Positions 35,041 through 42,280 of a DNA stretch of 45,857 bases are shown piece after piece (the first letter of the stretch is position 1; the number at the start of each line of letters is the position of its first letter). The notes under the pieces are model-generated. The model searched no databases. It saw only the letters and a list, made by a program, of their open reading frames with translations, and had not been told where the DNA came from. Source of the DNA: an uncultured Thalassovita sp. (GTDB taxonomy: Bacteria > Bacteroidota > Bacteroidia > Cytophagales > Flammeovirgaceae); NCBI GenBank assembly GCA_937129345.1, contig CAKZMZ010000060.1:1-45857 (forward strand). The letters are read 5' to 3'. Made by a program: the position numbers and the translations under genes.

Positions 35041-35219
35041 ACAGGTTAAAACCTGTGGCTATTGATGGTATTGAATAGGTACTAAAACTGTCCGCTCATT
35101 TCAATTGCACTCGACTTTAGTCGGGGCATGACATATTTCATGAACAGGGCTTTAGCCCAATCTATCGTCATAGTTTTTTGCACTCATCAATCCACAGGTT
35201 AAAACCTGTGGCTATTGAT
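35041..35219. repeat. REP-like cluster of palindromes
   Basis: A 26-base sequence (ACAGGTTAAAACCTGTGGCT plus ATTGAT) occurs at 35041-35066 and again at 35194-35219, in the same orientation. Its core is a palindrome, CACAGGTT/AACCTGTG. Between the copies lie two more palindromes, GACTTTAGTC (35113-35122) and GGGCTTTAGCCC (35147-35158), which share the core CTTTAG. Such clusters are typical of short non-coding repeats scattered by single-stranded transposases. I see no transposase in the window. Confidence 0.8.
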
Positions 35220-35246
35220 AATACGTTTTTCTTGCGGCAAAATGTC

Positions 35247-36236
35247 TCAAACCTTTGCCTCTAACTCCTTACTAATTTTCTCAATCACTATTTCGGCATG
35301 CTCGCGAGAATTTTCTATAAACCATTTGCTCGTTACCATGCCGCCGCAAACTACACCTGCTACATATAAACCAGGCATATTACTCTCGTAGGTTTCTTGG
35401 TTGTGTGTAGGCATTCTAGTTTCATCATCACAAAGTACAATACCTATGTTCTGCAAAAAGCTAAAATCTGGCTGATAGCCTGTCATGGCCAAAACAAAGT
35501 CATTCTCTATGGTAACTATGCCTTCTGGTGTTTTAATGTCTACTTCGTGTTCTCTGATTTCAGCCACTTCTGAGTTAAAATAAGCTTTAATAGAGCCTTC
35601 TTTTATACGGTTGTCAATATCTGGTTTGATCCAGTATTTTACCCGGTGGCTAATGGCCTCTCCTCTCACCACCATGGTTACTTCGGCGTCTTTTCGGTAG
35701 GTTTCTAGGGCGGTATCAACCGCTGAGTTGGCTGCGCCGACCACCAATACTTTTTGGTTAGCGTAAGGATGTGGCTCTTTGTAATAATGTTCTACCTTGG
35801 GTAAATCTTCACCGGGCACATTCATATAATTAGGTTTGTCATAAAAACCTGTGGCTACTATCACAGCTTCTGACAAATACTTGCCTTTGGTGGTAATAAG
35901 TTCAAACTTAGTTTCTGTACCTTTTTGCACCTTTTCTACTTTTTCGTAGAGATGCACGTTCAACTCCCAGCTTTGCGTTACCCTGCGGTAATACTCCAAA
36001 GATTCGCTACGAGTAGGTTTGTGCCCATGCGAAATAAAGGGCACACCTCCGATCTCTAATTTTTCAGAGGTGGAAAAAAAAGTCATGTTGGCCGGGTAAT
36101 GGTACAGCGAATTTACCAAACAGCCTTTTTCTAAAATCATATAAGAAAGTCCCTTCTTTTTAGCCTCAATACCACAGGCCAAGCCAATAGGGCCACCGCC
36201 TATGATCACAATATCATATTTATTTGGGGTACTCAT
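35247..36236 (-). CDS. YpdA-like FAD/NADPH-dependent bacillithiol disulfide reductase
   Basis: A 329-residue two-dinucleotide-fold flavoprotein. Gly-Gly-Gly-Pro-Ile-Gly (13-18) binds FAD and Val-Val-Gly-Ala-Ala-Asn-Ser-Ala (about 165-172) binds NADPH. The Gly-Tyr-Gln-Pro-Asp-Phe near 260 and Gly-Leu-Tyr-Val-Ala-Gly-Val near 295 finish the FAD site. A short Lys-Gly-Cys-Leu-Val-Asn-Ser at 37-43 is in the place of the CxxC redox pair of thioredoxin reductase, so only one Cys is present (Cys39), as in YpdA. YpdA proteins reduce bacillithiol disulfide in Bacillota and Bacteroidota. Biosynthesis genes bshA, B and C are not in the window, so use of bacillithiol by this organism is inferred. It is flanked by repeat palindromes on both sides. 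Confidence 0.87.
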   Translation of the reverse strand: MSTPNKYDIVIIGGGPIGLACGIEAKKKGLSYMILEKGCLVNSLYHYPANMTFFSTSEKLEIGGVPFISHGHKPTRSESLEYYRRVTQSWELNVHLYEKVEKVQKGTETKFELITTKGKYLSEAVIVATGFYDKPNYMNVPGEDLPKVEHYYKEPHPYANQKVLVVGAANSAVDTALETYRKDAEVTMVVRGEAISHRVKYWIKPDIDNRIKEGSIKAYFNSEVAEIREHEVDIKTPEGIVTIENDFVLAMTGYQPDFSFLQNIGIVLCDDETRMPTHNQETYESNMPGLYVAGVVCGGMVTSKWFIENSREHAEIVIEKISKELEAKV

Positions 36237-36377
36237 TTTATTGTTTTTTTAGTGATAAGTCTTTTATTTCTAAATGCTTGTTGCACACGCTAGTTACGTA
36301 AAAATACAAAGCAGTAAGGGCTTACTCAAATATAAGCTCTTGCCATTTGCCTAATCTCACTTAAATTTCAAACAAAA

Positions 36378-36403
36378 TAGCCCACGATTTAAATCGTGGG
36401 CTA
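36378..36403. repeat. Perfect 26-base palindrome, possible terminator
   Basis: TAGCCCACGATTT followed by its exact reverse complement AAATCGTGGGCTA lies 33 bases after the stop of the peptide transporter gene (minus strand). On that strand it is followed by TTTTGTTT, so it may end that transcript. It resembles the REP-like palindromes near 35041-35219 in size and AT centre but has its own sequence. Confidence 0.75.
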
Positions 36404-36435
36404 AGCGTTTATAAGAATTTCAAAATGACTGTTTT

Positions 36436-37935
36436 TCAACGCACATTTCCCATTAGCCTTTTCATAAATGGAGAAAGCATCAACATAACCACACCTGCAA
36501 TAACTGAAAACTGTGTTACCAACCAAAACAAGTCTGGTAAAATATTGGGGTTAGCGGCAATGGCATCGCTGTCGAACTCACCTGCTACTAGACCGGCTAT
36601 TAAGTTACCCAAAGCAATAGACATAAACCAAACGCCCATCATTTGGCCTACTAACTTTTTTGGAGAAAGTTTGGTTACCGCTGAAAGGCCTACAGGAGAA
36701 AAAACCAACTCGCCGGTGGTGTGTAAAAGGTAGGTAATGATCAACCAAGTAGGCAGCACTGTAGTGCCTTTGACCACAATGCCCGAGGCAATGGCCATAA
36801 CGCCAAAACCCAAACCGAGGAAAATCAAACCAAATGAGAATTTTACAGGTGTAGAAGGCTCTAGATTTTTTTGCGAGAGGCGTATCCAAAGCCAACCGAA
36901 AAAAGGCGAAAGTACAATAATGAATATGGGGTTAACTGATTGCAACCAACTGGCAGGCATCTCCCAACCACCAATCATCCTGTCTGTATAACGCTCTGCA
37001 AAGAGGTTAAGCGAAGAACCTGCCTGCTCAAAACCTGACCAAAAAACAGCAGAAAAGAAAAATAGCACGAGTATCATCCCTATTTTCTTTCGCTCGTCTG
37101 TAGTGAGGGATACTCCAGTAAAAATATAGAGAAAGTAAAGTACAACGCTACCTAGAATGATATAGCTAGACACATTAGCAAGGCTTACAGGGTCAATAAT
37201 TACAGTTTTAGTAAGCAGTAAAATGAGAAAGATGCTTACCAAAGCAACAAAGGCCAAAAGGTAAATGCGTATTTTATTCTTAATCAATCGGTCTTTTTCT
37301 AAGTCTCCAGTAGATTCTGGCTCTGCTCCTGCACCTTTAAGATAATTTTCGGTCATTTTATATTGGATCACGCCTATGACCATACCCAAACCTGCAGCTC
37401 CAAAACCATAATGCCAAGAGATGCCTTCGCCCAACCAACCTGTAACCAAAGGCGCTATAAATGCTCCAATGTTGATACCCATGTAATAGATAGAAAAGCC
37501 TGCATCTCTTCTGGCCGGGGTGTCATCAGCGTATAATTCGCCTACTATACTAGAGATATTGGGCTTGAGCAAACCAGTACCTACAATGATCAGGAACAGG
37601 CCTAAAAAGAAAGTTTCATTGGTAGGAATGGCCATGCTAAAATGGCCAATCGCTATAATGATACCTCCGTAATAAACCGCTCTCTGCAAACCAAAAAGCT
37701 TATCGGCCAACCAACCTCCTGGCAGGGCCAATAGATAAACAAACATGGTGTAAAGTCCATAAATTGCAGCACTGGTTTTATCATCTAAACCCAGCCCTCC
37801 ATTTTCTACTGAATCTACCATGAACAATATCAACAATGCGCGCATTCCATAATAACTGAAACGCTCCCATAGTTCGGTGAGAAAAAGCGTTCTTAAGCCT
37901 TTAGGATGGCTACTTAGCCCTGTGTTATCCGACAT
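36436..37935 (-). CDS. Proton-dependent oligopeptide transporter (POT/PTR family)
   Basis: The 499-residue major facilitator protein has the POT proton-coupling motif in helix 1, Glu-Leu-Trp-Glu-Arg-Phe-Ser-Tyr-Tyr-Gly-Met-Arg (16-27, an ExxERFxYY pattern). It also has the Asp-Lys-Leu-Phe-Gly loop, Gly-Leu-Leu-Lys-Pro-Asn-Ile-Ser helix, and Phe-Ser-Ile-Tyr-Tyr-Met-Gly-Ile-Asn-Ile-Gly of PTR2 proteins. A helical cytoplasmic insert lies at about 205-225. About 14 membrane helices are predicted. The family imports di- and tripeptides with protons. It is transcribed alone, toward the YpdA-like gene, with a palindrome between. Confidence 0.94.
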   Translation of the reverse strand: MSDNTGLSSHPKGLRTLFLTELWERFSYYGMRALLILFMVDSVENGGLGLDDKTSAAIYGLYTMFVYLLALPGGWLADKLFGLQRAVYYGGIIIAIGHFSMAIPTNETFFLGLFLIIVGTGLLKPNISSIVGELYADDTPARRDAGFSIYYMGINIGAFIAPLVTGWLGEGISWHYGFGAAGLGMVIGVIQYKMTENYLKGAGAEPESTGDLEKDRLIKNKIRIYLLAFVALVSIFLILLLTKTVIIDPVSLANVSSYIILGSVVLYFLYIFTGVSLTTDERKKIGMILVLFFFSAVFWSGFEQAGSSLNLFAERYTDRMIGGWEMPASWLQSVNPIFIIVLSPFFGWLWIRLSQKNLEPSTPVKFSFGLIFLGLGFGVMAIASGIVVKGTTVLPTWLIITYLLHTTGELVFSPVGLSAVTKLSPKKLVGQMMGVWFMSIALGNLIAGLVAGEFDSDAIAANPNILPDLFWLVTQFSVIAGVVMLMLSPFMKRLMGNVR

Positions 37936-38616
37936 AAAATTGAAAGATTTTGATTGTTGTAATTTTAGTACCTCTTTAGTTTGCCTTTATGTTGTAGCCA
38001 TTGCTTGTTTTACTGGCAAAAGCTCACGCATTTTCCTTATGAATTCACTAAAGACCTTGCGTAACAAAGATTCTCGAAATTAATGAATTCCCCATAAATT
38101 AATACATTTCCCTAAAAAAATACCATTTACAGCAAAAGCTTTAGGTGCGAAATTTTGGACTTACTTTAATTAGGTAGAAGGCGAGAATGTAAGGTTCTGA
38201 TTCAAAAATTCAATTTCATCTAAATTACTTCAATATTGATATTTTTTTTCTGCCGCTTAATTAGTTTTAGCAAAAATTGAGGTGGGATAACATTTTAATA
38301 AATCTATAATTTTATGGGCAATTTATCGTAAATAATTCATAAATTCACATAATAAGCAATCAAATTTTCTATTTTATTAACTTACTGAAGCAAACGACCT
38401 TAAAAATTACAGGCCAAAACCACAATTGGCAAGATATCATTACAATGTAATTTTTAGCCTTGCTTACCACCTCATAACGCTGTATTAACACCTGTTAAAA
38501 AGCTATATTTGTTTCATATTTTTTAATAGTAGCTGCAGTGCTACTACTTTTTGAACTAACCATACCAAACGTACCACTAACGTCTTATTTTGTAATAGCA
38601 ACAACCTATTGTACCT
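37936..38616. other. AT-rich intergenic region with leader hairpin
   Basis: No gene is seen in about 680 bases. A TATATTTG box (38504-38511) matches the Bacteroidota -7 element and is about 105 bases before the T9SS-domain gene. A 7-base-pair hairpin, TAGTAGC...GCTACTA (38527-38546), is followed by CTTTTTG. It lies in the leader of that gene and could be an attenuator or a transcript stabiliser. A short palindrome ATTACAATGTAAT is near 38438. Confidence 0.35.
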
Positions 38617-38979
38617 ATGGCTAAAAATTTACGCATCACTTTACTTACATACATATTTTTAGCAGCTCCATTATTGCAAGCGCAATCTATGGGTAGCGAC
38701 GATAAATTGTGGGAGTCTGAACAGTTGTATGTATCTACCATTTACCCTAACCCAGCGGTAAATGTAATTACTTTAGATTACCGCTTGCTAGATTTTAACA
38801 CTAAGGCGAGCATTGTTATCAGAAATGTAATAGGCAGCGAAATGGGAGTATTCCATTTAAACAGTGCCGAGACAAACGTTACCATGCAGCTAGATAACTT
38901 TAGTTCAGGTATTTATTTCTATACTTTACAAGTAGATGGGCAAGAGATTGTAACAAAAAAATTTATGGTGAACAAGTAG
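38617..38979 (+). CDS. Minimal T9SS type A sorting-domain protein
   Basis: The 120-residue protein has a signal peptide (about 1-22, ending Leu-Leu-Gln-Ala-Gln), a 20-residue linker, and then the full type IX secretion C-terminal sorting domain. That domain shows Ile-Tyr-Pro-Asn-Pro-Ala-Val-Asn at about 43-50, Val-Ile-Arg-Asn-Val-Ile-Gly near 70, and the ending Ser-Ser-Gly-Ile-Tyr-Phe-Tyr...Thr-Lys-Lys-Phe-Met-Val-Asn-Lys. No cargo domain is present. Such a protein should be exported through T9SS or retained at the outer membrane, but with almost nothing to deliver. Its stop codon abuts, without a base between, the stop of the convergent glycosylase gene. Confidence 0.85.
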   Translation: MAKNLRITLLTYIFLAAPLLQAQSMGSDDKLWESEQLYVSTIYPNPAVNVITLDYRLLDFNTKASIVIRNVIGSEMGVFHLNSAETNVTMQLDNFSSGIYFYTLQVDGQEIVTKKFMVNK

Positions 38980-39591
38980 TTATTTCGCCTTGCTACACCA
39001 AGGATTTTTTGCTATGCGAAAGCGCCAAGGCAACAAGGCGTCTTCTTCAGCATAATCTATGCCCACTCTCGGACTAGCAATTATATTCTCAGGGCTTATA
39101 GTTTCCTTGTGATCTTCAATCCAGATAGTATTACCGGTTAAATCTGTCCCGTAATGTTCAGTGCTTATTCCTAGGGCGCTGGACATTACACCGGGACCTG
39201 CCGTAAGCCTATACTCTTGCTTGTTTAAGCCCCGTCTTTCCATCATATCTTCTATGCCATTTAAGGGCTCAACTGCTCTTATCAAAATAGCATCTGCATA
39301 GTTTTTTTGGTTGGTAACAATGTTAAAAAGATGATGTATTCCGTAACACAAATACACATAAGCAAAACCTCCGGTACCAAACATGATTTCTGTTCTTTTG
39401 GTACGGCGGTTTAAATGGGCATGGCATGCCTTATCGGTAGCACCACAGTAAGCTTCGGTCTCCACGATTTTTCCACTAGTAAAAATGTCATCTATCTTTG
39501 TGCAAAAGACTTTCCCTAAAAGCGATTGGGCCAAGCCCACTACGTCGTCATCCAAATAAAAATCCCTAGAAAGTTTGTTTGGCTTATTCAT
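38980..39591 (-). CDS. DNA-3-methyladenine glycosylase (AAG/MPG family)
   Basis: The protein (203 residues from the ATG at 39591) matches the alkyladenine glycosylase family. Val-Glu-Thr-Glu-Ala-Tyr (43-48) carries the catalytic glutamate (Glu46, equal to human Glu125), with Tyr48 and His57 for base flipping and stacking. Arg-Thr-Lys-Arg-Thr-Glu-Ile-Met-Phe-Gly and Ala-Tyr-Val-Tyr-Leu-Cys-Tyr-Gly-Ile-His follow, with Ala-Val-Glu-Pro-Leu and Gly-Pro-Gly. It excises 3-methyladenine and other alkylated bases. A TTG at 39594 is also in frame. The ATG overlaps the last codons of the dnaX tau part (ATGAATAA), suggesting translational coupling with the replication gene. Confidence 0.95.
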   Translation of the reverse strand: MNKPNKLSRDFYLDDDVVGLAQSLLGKVFCTKIDDIFTSGKIVETEAYCGATDKACHAHLNRRTKRTEIMFGTGGFAYVYLCYGIHHLFNIVTNQKNYADAILIRAVEPLNGIEDMMERRGLNKQEYRLTAGPGVMSSALGISTEHYGTDLTGNTIWIEDHKETISPENIIASPRVGIDYAEEDALLPWRFRIAKNPWCSKAK

Positions 39592-40204
39592 CAAAATCTA
39601 ACCCTAGTTTTTGTTTTAGTGAAATTAAAGATGGATTGAGCTCTGCCAGGTGTTCAAATTTTTCGTGTGAAGTGTAAATCCTCTTTTTCCCCTTTTTAGG
39701 AGGCACAATGTTCAGTTCTAGATGTAACCTGTCATTAGACAATTCATCAGACAAAAATTTAAATATTTTTCTCTTGAATTGATTAAAAGGTTCTCTAAGG
39801 ATTTTGTTATGCAGATTTACTTTTATGCTATGGTTACCTACCATCTCAGGCTCTCCATCTTCTAAAATGATTTTATGAAAATGATGGTTGCCGTGTATAT
39901 CGCTTTCTTGCATTTTAGACCATGCTACTTGGAGCTCTTCTTGAGTAAACACTCGATCGCGCTGTACTACATTTTCTGTAGAAACGGTGATTTGTTGGGT
40001 AGTTTGCGCCTCTTTTTCTTTTTTAAGTTGCTCTCTTACCTTGCTAAGATCAGTTGTAAATTTACCAGTTGTTTTTAAGGGCACTTTTAATGGTGCGGCC
40101 TTAGGCTTTGCCGGCTTTTCTGTATTTTGTTGCTGTTGAGGTGGAGTAGCGACCGATTTAGGCTCTGACGTATTTTCTGCCTTTTGTTCAGCTACTGTAG
40201 GACT
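39584..40204 (-). CDS. dnaX: DnaX tau-specific C-terminal part, in the -1 frame
   Basis: These 206 codons continue the clamp-loader protein in the -1 frame after the A10 run. A proline- and glutamine-rich linker (about 45 residues) leads to a conserved tau domain (Phe-Thr-Gln-Glu-Glu-Leu, then Ile-Ile-Leu-Glu-Asp-Gly, then His-Leu-Glu-Leu-Asn-Ile-Val-Pro-Pro), which ends with Asn-Pro-Ser-Leu...Leu-Gly-Leu-Asp-Phe. This is a typical Bacteroidota DnaX tail. The frame has no good independent start; a GTG at 40084 would lose the linker. Joined to the 369 residues before the slip, it gives tau of about 575 residues, the usual size. It overlaps the glycosylase gene. Confidence 0.85.
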   Translation of the reverse strand, partial: SPTVAEQKAENTSEPKSVATPPQQQQNTEKPAKPKAAPLKVPLKTTGKFTTDLSKVREQLKKEKEAQTTQQITVSTENVVQRDRVFTQEELQVAWSKMQESDIHGNHHFHKIILEDGEPEMVGNHSIKVNLHNKILREPFNQFKRKIFKFLSDELSNDRLHLELNIVPPKKGKKRIYTSHEKFEHLAELNPSLISLKQKLGLDFDE

Positions 40205-41310
40205 TTTTTTTTTAACTCACCTTGGTTGGCGAGGTTAATGGCGCTGTTGATGTGGCAGATCTTAAGCAGGGCCAATTCAACGTGGAAACGCTGGTTTTTA
40301 CTAGACTTATAGTTTAGGTCGCATTGGTTGCTAATGTTCATGGCCGTAAGCAGAAAAGAAACTGATGCCGCATTGGCCTGCTCATGGTATTTTTCCTTTA
40401 CATTATCTGCCACTTCAAGTAAAGCTATGGTCGAGGCATCTTTACAAACCAGCAAATTTCTAAAATGCTCACCCAAACCGATAATAAAGTTATGCCCATC
40501 AAAACCCTTACTCAAAATATCATCGAAAAACAGCAACATACTGTTGTGATCTTCCTTTAAAAGTGCATCGGTGATCTTAAAATAATAGTCGTGATCGAGT
40601 ATATGCAGATTTTTGATTGTCGTCTCATAATCTATGGTATTATCGGTAGAAAATGTTACAATCATATCAAAAAGAGAGAGCGCATCTCTTAAGGCACCGT
40701 CCGCTTTTTGAGCAATCAGGTACAAGGCTTCTTGTTCAGCGGTAATTCCTTCATTTTTAGCTACCAAGGCCAAGTGATCTGCAATGTCTTGCACGCTGAT
40801 CCTATTAAAATCAAAGATTTGGCAACGAGATAAAATGGTCGGAATCACCTTGTGCTTTTCTGTAGTAGCCAAAATAAAAATGGCATAAGGCGGTGGTTCT
40901 TCTAATGTTTTCAAGAATGCATTAAAAGCTGCATTAGACAGCATGTGCACCTCATCTATGATGTATACCTTGTATTTTCCGGACTGCGGGGCATAGCGCA
41001 CTTGGTCTACCAAGCTTCTGATATCGTCTACTGAGTTATTGGAGGCCGCATCTAACTCATAAATATTATAATCGAAGTTGAGCTTATCGGCTTCTTCTTG
41101 AGAAATATCTTTAGGTGTATTGATCAATTTGGCAAGAATACGCGCGCAAGTGGTTTTGCCTACGCCTCTTGGGCCACAAAACAAAAAGGCTTGTGCCAAA
41201 TGGTTGTTCTCAACCGCATTTTTAAGTGTAGTAGTAATATGGCCTTGGCCTACTACCGTCTCAAATGAATGGGGTCTGTATTTTCTAGCAGAAACCACAA
41301 AGTTTTCCAT
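40192..41310 (-). CDS. dnaX: DNA polymerase III subunit gamma (short DnaX product)
   Basis: The 372-residue zero-frame product has the AAA+ clamp-loader domains I-III. Walker A Gly-Pro-Arg-Gly-Val-Gly-Lys-Thr-Thr is at 46-54, Ile-Ile-Asp-Glu-Val-His-Met-Leu is the Walker B/DExH region (about 115-122), Thr-Leu-Glu-Glu-Pro-Pro follows, then sensor 1, and the Arg finger Ser-Arg-Cys-Gln (about 160-163). It loads the beta clamp with HolA/HolB-type partners. It ends three codons after a run of ten A residues, before a TAG. Remarkably the zinc module (four Cys between Walker A and the ELDAASN segment, Cys-x8-Cys-x2-Cys-x2-Cys in relatives) is missing; the segment Asn-Thr-Pro-Lys-Asp-Ile-Ser...Asp-Tyr-Asn has no Cys. 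Confidence 0.95.
   Translation of the reverse strand: MENFVVSARKYRPHSFETVVGQGHITTTLKNAVENNHLAQAFLFCGPRGVGKTTCARILAKLINTPKDISQEEADKLNFDYNIYELDAASNNSVDDIRSLVDQVRYAPQSGKYKVYIIDEVHMLSNAAFNAFLKTLEEPPPYAIFILATTEKHKVIPTILSRCQIFDFNRISVQDIADHLALVAKNEGITAEQEALYLIAQKADGALRDALSLFDMIVTFSTDNTIDYETTIKNLHILDHDYYFKITDALLKEDHNSMLLFFDDILSKGFDGHNFIIGLGEHFRNLLVCKDASTIALLEVADNVKEKYHEQANAASVSFLLTAMNISNQCDLNYKSSKNQRFHVELALLKICHINSAINLANQGELKKKVLQ
40204..40213 (-). promoter_or_regulatory. dnaX: A10 slippery run, dnaX frameshift site
   Basis: On the coding strand ten A residues follow GAGTT and are followed by GTC. In the zero frame this reads Leu-Lys-Lys-Lys-Val-Leu-Gln-stop. One extra A, or a -1 slip, gives Lys-Lys-Lys-Ser-Pro-Thr and the tau tail. 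An AAGGTGAG stretch just upstream and a possible GUAGC/GCUAC stem eight bases downstream (40195-40191 with 40150-40146) could stimulate slippage but are weak. A homopolymer sequencing error is possible. Confidence 0.8.
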
Positions 41311-41512
41311 ACAGTCTCAGAAGCTTCGAGATGAATATTTTTAATAAAGAATTGATAAAGAGCCCAATTTTACTTTTAGCCGATGAGCCTAACTGCAAAA
41401 ATTTACAGCTCTAGCTCAACTTATTTGGAGGGCTTAACACAAAACGAAATGCAAATTAATAAAACCGCGAATAATAACCCTGCTAAAACTGAAAATTCCT
41501 ACTAGGCTTTGC

Positions 41513-42280
41513 TTACTTATCCAACCACTCTTTAAACAAAGGGGCTTTATGGCTACTCACCACGATTTCATCATTGGTATGTGGGGTGAGTTCTATCTTA
41601 AGCCTGCCTTTAAAATAAGGATAAATGTTTTGGGTAGCGTCTATATGGATCAGGTACTGCCTGTTGATCCTAAAGAAAATATCTGGATCCATCATTTCTT
41701 CTAACTGCTCTAAAGAATGGTTTACTGCGTACTTCTTATTATCGTAGGTAATGATAAAGACCACCTTGTCTTCAGAAATGAAATAAGCGATTTCGTGCGC
41801 TTTTACCGATTTTATTTTGCGTCCATATTTTACCAAGAAACGCTGCTTGTATACTTTTTTTTCTTTGCCCAATAAGCCGATCAATTGGTCTATTTTAGAG
41901 TTCCTCACGGTTTTTTGCAAGGATTCAGACATTTCATCTAGCTTAGAAAGTGCTTCCTCTAACTTGTTGTATCGCACTGGTTTTAGCAAGTAGTCTATGC
42001 TGTTTACCTTAAAAGCTTCAATGGCGTACTCGTCGTAGGCTGTAGTAAAAATTACGGGGCAACTTACCTTAATTTCTTGGAAAACCTCAAAAGAAAGCCC
42101 ATCGCTCAATTGGATATCTGCCATGATCAAATCAGGCTCATCATTTTCAGAAAACCATTCTATCGCTTCCTCAACAGAAGGCAATTGCGCTACTATTTCG
42201 TTTTCGTCGCTGTAACGCTGTAGCATTTGTTCCATTTTCTTGGCCGCCAACGCCTCGTCTTCAATAATTACTATTTTCAT
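41513..42280 (-). CDS. LytTR family response regulator
   Basis: The 255-residue regulator has an N-terminal receiver domain (1-120). The acidic pocket is Glu7-Asp8, the phospho-acceptor is Asp55 (Met-Ala-Asp-Ile-Gln-Leu-Ser-Asp-Gly), and Thr-Ala-Tyr-Asp-Glu-Tyr-Ala followed by Leu-Leu-Lys-Pro carry Thr and Lys. A LytTR DNA-binding domain (about 150-250) follows, with Phe-Arg-Ile-Asn-Arg-Gln-Tyr-Leu-Ile-His and Ser-Ser-His-Lys-Ala-Pro. It overlaps the kinase gene by four bases and is translated with it. LytTR proteins bind direct repeats upstream of target promoters. No target is evident, though the repeat protein in the same operon is the natural candidate. Confidence 0.95.
   Translation of the reverse strand: MKIVIIEDEALAAKKMEQMLQRYSDENEIVAQLPSVEEAIEWFSENDEPDLIMADIQLSDGLSFEVFQEIKVSCPVIFTTAYDEYAIEAFKVNSIDYLLKPVRYNKLEEALSKLDEMSESLQKTVRNSKIDQLIGLLGKEKKVYKQRFLVKYGRKIKSVKAHEIAYFISEDKVVFIITYDNKKYAVNHSLEQLEEMMDPDIFFRINRQYLIHIDATQNIYPYFKGRLKIELTPHTNDEIVVSSHKAPLFKEWLDK

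Noticed and set aside
35041-35219. Two direct repeats considered as a CRISPR array
   Set aside because: Only two copies, with palindromic cores, spacing about 127 bases, and no cas genes.
39584-40084. Separate 166-codon gene starting at GTG 40084
   Set aside because: It is the tau tail of dnaX in the -1 frame. The coding frame continues upstream through a proline-rich linker to the A10 run.
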